Source of the DNA: Paraglaciecola marina
GTDB lineage: Bacteria; Pseudomonadota; Gammaproteobacteria; Enterobacterales; Alteromonadaceae
DNA length: 64,000 nucleotides
Reading direction: 5' to 3'
NCBI RefSeq assembly: GCF_004360155.1
Contig: NZ_SAIS01000001.1
Coordinates: 124,001 to 188,000, forward strand
The translations under genes and the position numbers were made by a program. The notes under the pieces are model-generated. The model did no database searches. It was not told the origin of the DNA and saw only the letters and a list, made by a program, of their open reading frames with translations. Of this stretch, positions 6,460-16,118 are shown piece after piece; positions within the stretch are counted from its first letter, which is position 1; each line of letters starts with the position of its first letter.

Positions 6460-6876
6460 ATGGAGATTAATTCGTTTCAAGTTGGCCAGAGTTTTGCTTT
6501 GCCAAAAGAGGATCTTGTTGTAGACAAAACGCAAACCCAATTGTCTCAATCAGAGTTGTCAGCAGAGAGTAATAACCAAACTAAAGTTCCGGTATTTTCT
6601 GCCGATAACCAAGTAGCACAGGATGAATATAGTCCTGAAAAGATTGAGATTGCGGTAACACAAATTAGTGAGTTTGTTCAGGCAAGTAGCAGGCAATTAA
6701 ACTTTTCTGTGGATGAAGATAGTAACAAGCAAGTTGTAAAAGTTACGGACGCAGAGTCTGGTGATGTGATTAGACAAATCCCATCAGAAGAAGTGTTGAA
6801 ACTATCTGAACGATTACAAGACTTACAAACTGAGGTTGGTACTGCAGTGGGTTTACTATTTAATAAGCAAGTCTAG
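6460..6876 (+). CDS. flaG: FlaG family flagellar protein (138 aa)
   Basis: FlaG proteins affect filament length and are found beside fliD in polar flagellates. The conserved C-terminal domain is clear from about residue 60 (LNFSVDEDSNKQVVKVTD, then VIRQIPSEEVLKLSERL), after a low-complexity Gln/Ser-rich N-terminus. It lies between flagellin 4 and fliD, the usual place in Vibrio, Shewanella and Pseudomonas. ATG preceded by GAGGGG. No promoter of its own was seen, so it is probably read through from flagellin 4. Confidence 0.93.
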   Translation: MEINSFQVGQSFALPKEDLVVDKTQTQLSQSELSAESNNQTKVPVFSADNQVAQDEYSPEKIEIAVTQISEFVQASSRQLNFSVDEDSNKQVVKVTDAESGDVIRQIPSEEVLKLSERLQDLQTEVGTAVGLLFNKQV

Positions 6877-6922
6877 TTATTAAGGTATGAACAGCTCTAA
6901 AACATTGGGGCAGGGGTGAAGT

Positions 6923-8380
6923 ATGTCAATACAATCATTAGGTGTAGGTTCAGGCTTAGATCTTGAAGGCTTAGTCACGCAATTGTTACAAGCTGAAAGC
7001 GAACCCAAAACAGCTGCTCTGGATGCCAGAGAAGAATCTGTTGAAGCTGAAATATCGGCTATTGGTCAGTTAAAATCTAAGCTAGAAGACTTTCAAGAAA
7101 GTTTGGATAACTTACGCAGTGAAACAAACCTAAAAGGCCGCGAGCCTACTATTAATAACCCATCCTCTGATATAGAGCCATTTACTGCAGAGGCTTCCAA
7201 CAGTGCTTTGGAAGGTGATTACCAGATAACTGTAACCCAATTGGCCAGTGGCAGTCGTATTGAAACTGCTGATGCTGCTGACGGGGGCTTTTCTAGTACT
7301 TCCGACTCAGTACTATCTACTGGTACTGGTAGCTTAACTTTTAAAATAGACGCTACTAGTGATGCATTCACCATTGACTTGTCGGCTGGTGACTCATTAG
7401 AAGACCTACGAAATGCCATAAATAATTCTGATGATAACTTTGGTGTAACTGCCAGTATTATTACTACTGGTACCGCAGATGGTGGTTCTAAGTTAGTTTT
7501 TACTTCTGATGTAACCGGGGATGGCAATGATTTAGTCATTGTAAATGACAATGATATTGCTGAGTTAGACCGAGTATCTACTACTAACTCTCTAGAAACT
7601 ATTGATTATTTATCGCCAGTATCTTCTGCTCAAAACTCTAAAGCAACCATTGACGGTATTGATGTAGAAAGTGAAAGTGACGAATTTGAAAATGTTATTG
7701 AAAATGTTAGCTTTACTGTATCCGAGCTATCAGAATTAGCTGCTGACGGCGTGACATATCAAGCATCGAAATTAAGTATTGGGTTTGATACCGAGCAAGT
7801 AAAGGAAAATATTCAGGCGTTTGTTGATAACTATAATGCTTTAAAGTCTGAGATAGATATTTTAACTAACTATGGTGAGTCTGATTTAGAAGAAGATGGC
7901 GCATTAGCTGGAGACTCTTTAGTAAGAGGTATTCAGACAGGCCTCGCTAACATTCTATTTTCATCAGTAGATTCTTCAGATTTAGGGACTATTTATCAAA
8001 TCGGTATTGAATACACCGATGATGGGGAACTAGAAATTAGTTCAACAGATAACATTGGTTTAGGAAGTGGGGAAGACCGTCTAACTGATGCGTTAGATGA
8101 TAATTTTGATGAGATTGCTGCGCTATTTACTGATGAAGAAAATGGTATTGCAGTTCGACTTTATGATTTCGTAGAAGAGTACACTAATTATAGTGGCTTA
8201 CTTAAGACTCGAGAAGATACAGCAAAAGATCAGCGTGAACAGATATACGATGACCGAGAAACATTAGAGTTACGTTTAGCGAGTACTGAACAAATATTAC
8301 GAGACAAGTATTTAAACTTGGATCAAACCGTAGCTTCTTTGAATTCTACTAGTTCAGCATTATTGGCAACTTTAGGTTAG
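6923..8380 (+). CDS. fliD: Flagellar filament cap protein FliD (485 aa)
   Basis: The cap (HAP2) at the filament tip that folds incoming flagellin. The N-terminus SIQSLGVGSGLDLEGLV is the typical FliD D0 motif, followed by a coiled-coil (residues 35-65), an acidic Ser/Thr-rich middle exposed to the medium, and a C-terminal coiled coil ending LNLDQTVASLNSTSSALLATL. The length is normal. It is followed at 37 bases by fliS, as in most polar-flagellar operons. Confidence 0.96.
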   Translation: MSIQSLGVGSGLDLEGLVTQLLQAESEPKTAALDAREESVEAEISAIGQLKSKLEDFQESLDNLRSETNLKGREPTINNPSSDIEPFTAEASNSALEGDYQITVTQLASGSRIETADAADGGFSSTSDSVLSTGTGSLTFKIDATSDAFTIDLSAGDSLEDLRNAINNSDDNFGVTASIITTGTADGGSKLVFTSDVTGDGNDLVIVNDNDIAELDRVSTTNSLETIDYLSPVSSAQNSKATIDGIDVESESDEFENVIENVSFTVSELSELAADGVTYQASKLSIGFDTEQVKENIQAFVDNYNALKSEIDILTNYGESDLEEDGALAGDSLVRGIQTGLANILFSSVDSSDLGTIYQIGIEYTDDGELEISSTDNIGLGSGEDRLTDALDDNFDEIAALFTDEENGIAVRLYDFVEEYTNYSGLLKTREDTAKDQREQIYDDRETLELRLASTEQILRDKYLNLDQTVASLNSTSSALLATLG

Positions 8381-8417
8381 TAATGTTTTTTAATTTTATT
8401 CAGCATGGACAAATATT

Positions 8418-8849
8418 ATGGCGTTAAAAGGCATCAATGCTTATAAAAAAGGCAATATTAAGCAAGATATAGCTCAAGCCGATCCTCATAAGTTAACTTT
8501 AATGTTGATGCAAGGGGCTTTGGATAGGCTTGCCTATGGAAAAGGCTGTATCGAGCGTAAGGATTATGCTGGTAAATCTGAACATTTATCTCGAGCAACC
8601 GCTATTATTATGAATTTACGAGATACTATCGATCTTGAAGTGGGTGGAGAAGTCGGTGGTAATTTGTTTGATCTATACGAATATATGTTGCAACGCTTAA
8701 TTGATGCAAATGTACAGAATAACTTGAAGATTGTAGATGAAGTGATTACTCTATTTTTACCTATTAAAGCCGCCTGGTCACAAATTCCTGAGTCTGCAAA
8801 GCAAGAGGCTTATGAAACACAGAGGCAAAAACGTCAAGCAGCGGTTTGA
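8418..8849 (+). CDS. fliS: Flagellin export chaperone FliS (143 aa)
   Basis: Cytoplasmic chaperone that binds the disordered C-terminus of flagellin before export. It begins ALKGINAYKKGNIKQDI and has the family pattern DPHKLTLMLMQGALDRL and the LRDTIDLEVGGEVGGNLFDLYEYML helix. The length is normal. Its stop codon overlaps the start of the next gene, indicating translational coupling. Confidence 0.96.
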   Translation: MALKGINAYKKGNIKQDIAQADPHKLTLMLMQGALDRLAYGKGCIERKDYAGKSEHLSRATAIIMNLRDTIDLEVGGEVGGNLFDLYEYMLQRLIDANVQNNLKIVDEVITLFLPIKAAWSQIPESAKQEAYETQRQKRQAAV

Positions 8850-9154
8850 AAACATTAAATCTAGACCATCCTTTTACACCTCCCCAATTAAGTATCATTA
8901 ATAAAAGTTTAGTGGATCATCTTGCAACAGATGATCCTGATGAAGCGGTTCTGCTGCAACTTGTCAAAAATCGAGAAGAAGTGATTCAAGCGTTTTTGAA
9001 AGAGCATTCTAAAGAAGACTTAAAAGACTTTGCTGAGCAAGAATTAAAAATGAATGGTCTATTAATTGCTTATTGTGAAAAGATGTCTAAAGCGTCATTA
9101 AAGCGGTTGTCAGGGTTAGTTCGCGGCCGTAAAGCCGTGAAAAAGTACCTTTAA
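8846..9154 (+). CDS. Small helical protein in the FliT position (102 aa)
   Basis: An uncharacterised, charged, predominantly helical protein read from a TTG that overlaps the fliS stop codon. It has a Lys/Arg-rich C-terminus (SGLVRGRKAVKKYL). Gene order (fliD-fliS-this) is that of fliT, the FliD chaperone, but sequence similarity to FliT cannot be asserted by eye. The coupling supports a chaperone or assembly role. Alternatives are an unrelated Alteromonadales-specific flagellar protein. Confidence 0.7.
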   Translation: MKTLNLDHPFTPPQLSIINKSLVDHLATDDPDEAVLLQLVKNREEVIQAFLKEHSKEDLKDFAEQELKMNGLLIAYCEKMSKASLKRLSGLVRGRKAVKKYL

Positions 9155-9209
9155 TCATGTTTAATGTAGCTTGTCACTAACGTTTACCTGCTGCTACTTT
9201 AGGAAATAA

Positions 9210-10214
<1,005 letters not shown>

Positions 10215-10228
10215 TACTGGATGTAAAC

Positions 10229-11374
10229 ATGATTTTTTACGGTAAACATTCAGTTGATGAAACAGATATCGAAGCTGTGGTTGAAGTTTTACGTCATCAG
10301 TTTTTGACACAAGGCTCAGTCGTACCTCAATTTGAAGAAGCACTTTGCCAATATACAGGTGCAGACTATTGTACTGCGGTAAACAGTGCGACTTCAGGCT
10401 TACATGTAGCATGCTTAGCAGCAGGCGTAGGCTCTGGTGATTTAGTTTGGACAGTACCTAATTCATTTGTGGCGTCGGCAAACTGTGCGCTATTTTGTGG
10501 AGCCAGCGTTGACTTTGTAGATATAGACAAGCAAAGCAGAAATATCAGTATCTCCCAACTTACGGCAAAATTAGAAAATGCTAAGCGACTCGGCAAACTT
10601 CCAAAAGCTTTAATTGTGGTGCATTTTTCAGGTTTAAGTTGTGATATGCAGGCTATTGCTGAAGTTATAGCTCCCTATGAAGTAGTCTTAATTGAAGACG
10701 CCGCTCATGCACTAGGTGGGCAATATCAAACTGAAAAAATTGGCAGTTGCCAATACTCAGATATGGCGGTATTGAGCTTTCATCCAGTAAAATCAATAAC
10801 CAGTGCTGAAGGTGGGGCTGTTTTAACCAACAGTTCTGATTATGCTGAAAAGATAATATTACATGCCAAACATGGTGTGACCCGTGATCCTAACTTAATG
10901 CAAGGAGAAAGCCACGGTCCTTGGTATTATCAACAGGTTGCTTTAGGTTATAACTACCGGTTAAGTGATGTGCATGCTGCTTTGGGGCTATCACAACTTA
11001 AAAAACTTGATAGCTTTATTGCTAAGCGAGTGGAGTTAGCCAAGGTTTATCAACAGGCGTTGGCGCATTTACCTCTAAAGTTACCGAGTGTAGAAGAGTT
11101 TGCCAATAGTGCTTGGCATTTGTATATGGTTGAACTAACACACCACTCTAGAAAAGAGGTTTATCAAAAACTTCACGAGAAGGGAGTAGGGGTTAATGTT
11201 CACTACATTCCCATTCACTTGCAACCTTATTATGAAAACCTTGGGTTTCAAGCGGGGGATTTTCCTAATTCAGAACATTTTTATGAACATGCCTTAACCT
11301 TGCCTTTATATCCGACACTCACAGACGCTGAGCAGCAAAGTGTAATTGATGCTCTTATTCAGGTTTTGTCGTGA
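10229..11374 (+). CDS. pseC: UDP-4-amino-4,6-dideoxy-AltNAc aminotransferase PseC
   Basis: PLP-dependent aminotransferase of the DegT/DnrJ/EryC1 family that aminates the PseB product. The internal-aldimine lysine is Lys188 in SFHPVKSITSAEGG, with the cofactor-binding IEDAAHALGG segment at 155-164 and GYNYRLSDVHAALG near residue 240. Full length (381 aa). Its last bases overlap the pseF start. Confidence 0.96.
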   Translation: MIFYGKHSVDETDIEAVVEVLRHQFLTQGSVVPQFEEALCQYTGADYCTAVNSATSGLHVACLAAGVGSGDLVWTVPNSFVASANCALFCGASVDFVDIDKQSRNISISQLTAKLENAKRLGKLPKALIVVHFSGLSCDMQAIAEVIAPYEVVLIEDAAHALGGQYQTEKIGSCQYSDMAVLSFHPVKSITSAEGGAVLTNSSDYAEKIILHAKHGVTRDPNLMQGESHGPWYYQQVALGYNYRLSDVHAALGLSQLKKLDSFIAKRVELAKVYQQALAHLPLKLPSVEEFANSAWHLYMVELTHHSRKEVYQKLHEKGVGVNVHYIPIHLQPYYENLGFQAGDFPNSEHFYEHALTLPLYPTLTDAEQQSVIDALIQVLS

Positions 11375-12072
11375 ATATAGCCATAATACCTGCCCGCGGT
11401 GGTAGCAAACGTATTCCCAAAAAAAATATTAAACGTTTTGCCGGTAAGCCATTAATTGCTTATTCCATAGAGGCTGCTAAAGCGTCAGGGATTTTTGATA
11501 AAATTATAGTCACTACAGACAGTCAAGAAATTGCGAATACCGCCATTGAGTTAGGTGCTGAAGTTCCTTTCACTAGACCTGCTAAGTTATCAGATGATGT
11601 TTCAGGCACACGTCCTGTTACCAATCACGCGATAAAATATTGCATAGAGCATTTCTATAAACCTGAGTATTGTTGTTGTATTTATGCCACTGCACCCTTT
11701 ATAGAAGCTGAGTATTTACAGCAAGGGTTAGACGCGCTGCAAAAAAATGAAGATAAGGCATTTGCATTTTCGGTAACGAGTTTTGCTTTCCCAGTACAAC
11801 GAGCTTTAATCCAACAAGGCTCAGGTGTAGCACCTATGTACCCAGAAAATATAAGTAAACGCTCTCAAGATTTACCTGAAGCTTACCATGATGCCGGCCA
11901 ATTTTATTGGGGTAGAACCGACGATTATCTATCTAAAAAAAGAATCTTTAGTGAGCATAGTATTCCTATTATTTTACCTAGGCATTTAGTTCAAGACATT
12001 GATACTGCAGAGGACTGGTTTAGAGCCGAGTTGATGTATAAAGCGTATATTCAAGGATTAAAAAGTGACTGA
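11371..12072 (+). CDS. pseF: CMP-pseudaminic acid synthetase PseF
   Basis: Activates the nonulosonic acid with CTP. The N-terminal IIPARGGSKRIPKKNIK (residues 4-20) is the nucleotide-binding signature of CMP-sialate-type synthetases, followed by LIAYSIEAAKAS and a C-terminal DIDTAEDW. The 233-aa length fits PseF. It uses a GTG start overlapping pseC and its end overlaps the next gene, so the operon is tightly coupled. Confidence 0.95.
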   Translation: MNIAIIPARGGSKRIPKKNIKRFAGKPLIAYSIEAAKASGIFDKIIVTTDSQEIANTAIELGAEVPFTRPAKLSDDVSGTRPVTNHAIKYCIEHFYKPEYCCCIYATAPFIEAEYLQQGLDALQKNEDKAFAFSVTSFAFPVQRALIQQGSGVAPMYPENISKRSQDLPEAYHDAGQFYWGRTDDYLSKKRIFSEHSIPIILPRHLVQDIDTAEDWFRAELMYKAYIQGLKSD

Positions 12073-13150
12073 AATAGTTGATGATAGTCAGCCAATAGAA
12101 AAAATATTATTAATTCGCATGTTGAGTACAGCAGATGTTTGCGCCATTGGTTTGCCGGTTGTGCGTTATTTTCAGCAGCAACATCCTCATGCTGAATTAC
12201 ATTTTTTAACCTTTGGTGATGGCGCGAAGTTAATGAAGATGGCCGTACCAAGTGTGAAAGTACAAGTACTACCTAATGAGCAGTGGCCTGATGATTTTTT
12301 TCTGGCCTTAGAAGCCTTTTTAGCGCTAGCTGAAGACATTGTTGGTGAGTCTTATAGTCAAATCATCAATCTTGATACCGCATTTATGCCGTGCTTTTTA
12401 GCTAGGTTTTTAAAAGATGCCCATGAGCCTATTAGTGGTAATCTTCTCAGTTTATCTGTGCAGCAGTTGTTTGACCAAGTTCAAAAGCAAACCTTGAAAG
12501 CTGATTATGTTAATTCCCCTCAGGCTTTTATGGATAGTACTTTCACCACTATGTACAAATGGCATAGTCAATGGTGGCAATACGGCGAAACTCCTGATGG
12601 TGGCTATCCGGAGTTCTATCTAAAGAAATGTTGTGGCCTAGTAGTGGATAAATTGGCAACCGATATATCTGTTATACCCGATAAACGTTTGTTAAAAGCG
12701 CAGAAAAATAACAAGGTAGTTGGCTTGTGTTTTGAGCAGTCTGAAGACGGTTACCTTTACCCTTATCAAGCAGAATTAAAAAAGTCTTTAGAACAATTAG
12801 GGTTTACAGTATGGGTAGAACAAGACAGTAAAGCAGACATTAAACTTCTTTTGAAAATGCTGGCTGCAAGTGACTTATTAGTATGCAAAGCCGCCGGCCC
12901 TAGATGGTATGCTCAAGCTACAAGTTGTCCTAGTTTACTGATAAGTGGAGCGAGTGAACCAGCATTACTAATGCCTGAGTTTGCAACCGATACGGTTACA
13001 CCTTGTCTGCGCCATTCAGGTAAAACTGCAGCTATAGGCCAAGCCGATACACTAGACTGTAATTGTGATAAAGCTGCAGATTTAGTTGAAAGTATCGAAT
13101 CTATTTTTGAACACTTGGCTGAAGAAGCCCAAGGGTTAAATAATGGGTAA
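12065..13150 (+). CDS. GT9/heptosyltransferase-like protein within the pse operon
   Basis: A 361-residue protein with a Rossmann-like start (EKILLIRMLSTADVCAIGLPVVRYF) and a second half with ASDLLVCKAAGPRWYAQATSCPSLLI, the pattern of the GT9 ADP-heptose transferases. The C-terminus is Cys- and acid-rich (TLDCNCDKAADLVESI). It overlaps pseF at its start and pseI at its end, so it is translationally coupled to nonulosonic acid synthesis. It may transfer or modify the sugar on flagellin, but the typical GT9 donor-site residues are not all evident. Confidence 0.7.
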   Translation: MTEIVDDSQPIEKILLIRMLSTADVCAIGLPVVRYFQQQHPHAELHFLTFGDGAKLMKMAVPSVKVQVLPNEQWPDDFFLALEAFLALAEDIVGESYSQIINLDTAFMPCFLARFLKDAHEPISGNLLSLSVQQLFDQVQKQTLKADYVNSPQAFMDSTFTTMYKWHSQWWQYGETPDGGYPEFYLKKCCGLVVDKLATDISVIPDKRLLKAQKNNKVVGLCFEQSEDGYLYPYQAELKKSLEQLGFTVWVEQDSKADIKLLLKMLAASDLLVCKAAGPRWYAQATSCPSLLISGASEPALLMPEFATDTVTPCLRHSGKTAAIGQADTLDCNCDKAADLVESIESIFEHLAEEAQGLNNG

Positions 13151-14195
13151 TATTCTAATTGGTGATCGATTAATAGGCCCAAGCCAGCCACCATTTGTAA
13201 TCGCAGAATTAAGTGGTAACCACCAACAAAACCTCGATTTAGCTTTAGCTATGGTAGACGCAGCGGCTAAAGCCGGTGCAGATGCTATTAAATTGCAGAC
13301 TTTCACCGCAGATAGTATGACCTTAGATGTAGATAACGAGCATTTTGTTATTCAAGAGAAAGACAGTTTATGGAGTGGTGAATCTTTGCATGCCTTATAT
13401 CAGAAAGCCGCTACTCCTTATGATTGGCATAAACCTTTATTTGATAAGGCCAAAGCCCTAGGTATGTTAGCTTTTAGCTCCCCATTCGATGCGGCCGCAG
13501 TAGATTTTCTTGATGATTTAGATGTGCCTTGCTTTAAAATTGCCTCATTTGAATTGACAGATTTGCCCCTTATTCGTAAAGCCGCTTCTAAAAATAAACC
13601 ATTAATTATGTCCACGGGAATGGCAAGTCTAAGTGAAATAGAAGATGCAGTTAAAACGGCAAAAAAAGCGGGATGTAAAGATATCATCTTACTTAAATGC
13701 ACAAGTACCTATCCAGCATTGCCCACTAATACTAACTTAGCCACTATTCCTAACTTAGTTGATGCGTTTGGCTGCCAAGTTGGCTTGTCTGACCATACCG
13801 CTGGAGTTGGAGTGTCAGTTGCATCAGTTGCGCTAGGAGCAACGGTGATTGAAAAACATTTTGTGTTAGACAGAGCGGCCGGTGGGGTTGATGCCGCTTT
13901 CTCCTTAGAGCCAGAAGAATTTGCAAGCTTAGTCACCGAAACCCAAAGAGCGCATCAGGCTCTAGGGCAAGTAACCTATGGTGGCACTAAAGCAGAAAAT
14001 AAGTCTAAGCAATATCGCCGCTCTATATATGTAAGTGAGGACATTCCTCAAGGCGGGGTTTTGACTGAGAAAAATTTGCGGATAGTACGACCGGCATTTG
14101 GTCTTGCTCCTAAAAATTGGGAAAAAGTATTAGGTAAACTTGCTAAACATACCCTGAAAAAAGGCACTGCGCTCGATTGGTCTATGTTCGAATAA
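13143..14195 (+). CDS. pseI: Pseudaminic acid synthase PseI
   Basis: NeuB-type condensation of phosphoenolpyruvate with the 6-deoxy-AltdiNAc precursor. The TIM barrel carries FVIAELSGNHQQNLDLA (residues 19-35), AGADAIKLQTFTAD, KIASFELTDLP, IMSTGMASL and GLSDHTAG, and there is a C-terminal SAF antifreeze-like domain from about residue 285. SGN rather than a sialate synthase pattern favours PseI. Length 350 is normal. Confidence 0.95.
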   Translation: MGNILIGDRLIGPSQPPFVIAELSGNHQQNLDLALAMVDAAAKAGADAIKLQTFTADSMTLDVDNEHFVIQEKDSLWSGESLHALYQKAATPYDWHKPLFDKAKALGMLAFSSPFDAAAVDFLDDLDVPCFKIASFELTDLPLIRKAASKNKPLIMSTGMASLSEIEDAVKTAKKAGCKDIILLKCTSTYPALPTNTNLATIPNLVDAFGCQVGLSDHTAGVGVSVASVALGATVIEKHFVLDRAAGGVDAAFSLEPEEFASLVTETQRAHQALGQVTYGGTKAENKSKQYRRSIYVSEDIPQGGVLTEKNLRIVRPAFGLAPKNWEKVLGKLAKHTLKKGTALDWSMFE

Positions 14196-14215
14196 ATCAT
14201 GTTGATTAATATCTG

Positions 14216-15253
14216 ATGCGTATTGTATTTAGAGTGGAGGGCGAACCCAGGATTGGCTTAGGTCATATAATGAGGTGTTTGGCTTTGGCACAGAGTTTAA
14301 CTAACAGCGGTCATTACGTGTGTTTTCTGATGTCTAAATCTTCACAAAGCTTTTGTCAAAATCGTGTCGATTGGGTTGGAGACATACTGCCAATGGATAT
14401 TATTAATCCACCAAACGAAGCTAGCTGGGTACAGCAGCAGTGTGTTGAGTTACAAGCTGATTGGTTGGTTTTAGATGGTTATCAATTTACAGAAGGGTAC
14501 CGCCGAGCTTTGGTGAGTCGCCATTATCATCTTGCCGTTTTTGATGACATTAACAATAGTGGTAATTTATTTGCTGATTTAGTGATAAACGGTGTCAGCA
14601 ATGGGTTAGCTTTGAATTATCAAGCGACGGCACCCCAAGCTCACTTGGCCGTGGGTAGACGATACCAAGTATTAAGACAAGAGTTTTTCAGGTTATCGGA
14701 CCGAAGCTGGTCAAGAAGACGCAGCTTGACGTTAATGTTTGGTGGCAGCGATACTCACAATATGACTTTATCTGTACTAGATGCATTGGCTAAGAGCCAT
14801 GTTTCAATACCTATCTCGGTTATTACTGGTGCCGCATATAGCCATTTAAATGAACTTAGTGAGTTTATCGCCAGCAGTGATTTAACTGTTACTCATCATC
14901 ATGATTGCCAGAATATGGCTGAGGAACTGGTTAATAGCCGCTTAGCTTTATCTGCAGCTGGGGGCAGTCAGTTTGAATTGTTAGCCTGCGCTACTCCCGC
15001 TATTTTACTAGTGGTGGCAGATAATCAGAAGTTCGCGAGTGAAGAGGCTAAAAAGCAAGGTTGGTGTCAGGTCTTGAATTATCAAGAGCAAACTTCAGAA
15101 CAGCTTGTTAAGCATTGCTTAGCCCTTTGGGGTGATGTAGATACATTATTCTCTATGCATCAACACGCTATGAAACAAGCGGTAATAGATGGGGCTAAGG
15201 CCGTAGGTGAACGTATGTCTAAAATAGCCAGTTCAACTGAGTCTAATTTATGA
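14216..15253 (+). CDS. pseG: UDP-sugar hydrolase PseG
   Basis: Removes UDP from UDP-6-deoxy-AltdiNAc before PseI acts. It has a GT28/MurG-like fold with GLGHIMRCLALAQSL (residues 15-29, containing the catalytic His), FGGSDTHNMTLSVL in the middle and LSAAGGSQFELLACATPAIL near residue 245. The length is 345 aa. The stop overlaps the pseH start. Confidence 0.93.
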   Translation: MRIVFRVEGEPRIGLGHIMRCLALAQSLTNSGHYVCFLMSKSSQSFCQNRVDWVGDILPMDIINPPNEASWVQQQCVELQADWLVLDGYQFTEGYRRALVSRHYHLAVFDDINNSGNLFADLVINGVSNGLALNYQATAPQAHLAVGRRYQVLRQEFFRLSDRSWSRRRSLTLMFGGSDTHNMTLSVLDALAKSHVSIPISVITGAAYSHLNELSEFIASSDLTVTHHHDCQNMAEELVNSRLALSAAGGSQFELLACATPAILLVVADNQKFASEEAKKQGWCQVLNYQEQTSEQLVKHCLALWGDVDTLFSMHQHAMKQAVIDGAKAVGERMSKIASSTESNL

Positions 15254-15849
15254 AGGTTGGTTTGCCTTCCCATGAATTTAGACCTCTTACGGAACAGGAG
15301 CTTACGCTAGTTTGGCAATGGCGCAATAGCCCTAGAATCCAGCAAAATATGCATAACAATGAAGCAGTGGAGTGGCAAAGTCATTGCAATTGGTTTAAAA
15401 AGTTGCAAAGTGATAGCAGTCGACGTTTTTTTGTTTTGTGGCAAAACCAGCGACCGATTGGTGTACTTAATTTTTCAGGGTTGGATACACCAACACCTGA
15501 ATGGGGCTGTTATTTGGGTGAAACAAACGTGTGGCCTGGCAGTGGCATAATGCTAGAGCTTGCTGCTTTAGACTACGCAGCTATGGGTTATATAAAAGAC
15601 AGTAAAATTAAATATAGCCATTTGTTAGCTCAAGTATTGTCCTTTAATCATGCCGCAAATAAAATGCATAAACTATTTGAATATGAGCAAGTTAAGCAAG
15701 AGCCGGCAGCTGAGCGTGATGGTGAAACTTTTACTGTTTTACATTACAGTTATGATCTGAAACAGTGGTTACAAAAACGTGAAAAAGTGCTCAATAAGCT
15801 GCCTAAAAATATTTGTTTAGCCAGCGCTCAAATACAGTTTTTAAAATAG
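15250..15849 (+). CDS. pseH: N-acetyltransferase PseH
   Basis: GNAT-fold enzyme that acylates the 4-amino group of the PseC product. It shows FRPLTEQELTLVWQWRNSP at the start and the GNAT core RRFFVLWQNQRPIGVLNFSG and GCYLGETN. It overlaps pseG by four bases. Because the next genes encode an acyl carrier protein and a ligase, the acyl donor may not be acetyl-CoA; this is inferred from context. Confidence 0.9.
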   Translation: MKVGLPSHEFRPLTEQELTLVWQWRNSPRIQQNMHNNEAVEWQSHCNWFKKLQSDSSRRFFVLWQNQRPIGVLNFSGLDTPTPEWGCYLGETNVWPGSGIMLELAALDYAAMGYIKDSKIKYSHLLAQVLSFNHAANKMHKLFEYEQVKQEPAAERDGETFTVLHYSYDLKQWLQKREKVLNKLPKNICLASAQIQFLK

Positions 15850-15857
15850 GAATCCCC

Positions 15858-16112
15858 TTGAATTTAGAACAGCAAATAAAAGATGCTATGCAACAGGTAG
15901 CTGAATTAAGTGATTGCCAATTAGTTGAGCCAATTGAAGCTAATACCTTGTTGCTTGAGTGTGGTTTAGACTCTTTAGGTTATGCCATGTTAGTGGCACA
16001 ACTAGAAGAAGATTTAGGGTTTGATCCCTTTACTGAGTTAGCCATAGAAACCTATCCAAGTACCTTTGCTGAGTTTCTAGCTATTTACAAACAATGTAAA
16101 AGTAACCAATAA
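15858..16112 (+). CDS. Acyl carrier protein (84 aa)
   Basis: A small acidic protein with the phosphopantetheine attachment motif ECGLDSLGYAMLVAQLEE (Ser near residue 39). The TTG at 15858 is chosen over an upstream TTG at 15813 because it follows pseH by eight bases and TAGGAA precedes it. Its position between pseH and an AMP-forming ligase suggests it carries an acyl group used on the nonulosonic acid rather than a fatty acid precursor. Confidence 0.88.
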   Translation: MNLEQQIKDAMQQVAELSDCQLVEPIEANTLLLECGLDSLGYAMLVAQLEEDLGFDPFTELAIETYPSTFAEFLAIYKQCKSNQ

Positions 16113-16118
16113 GTCATT

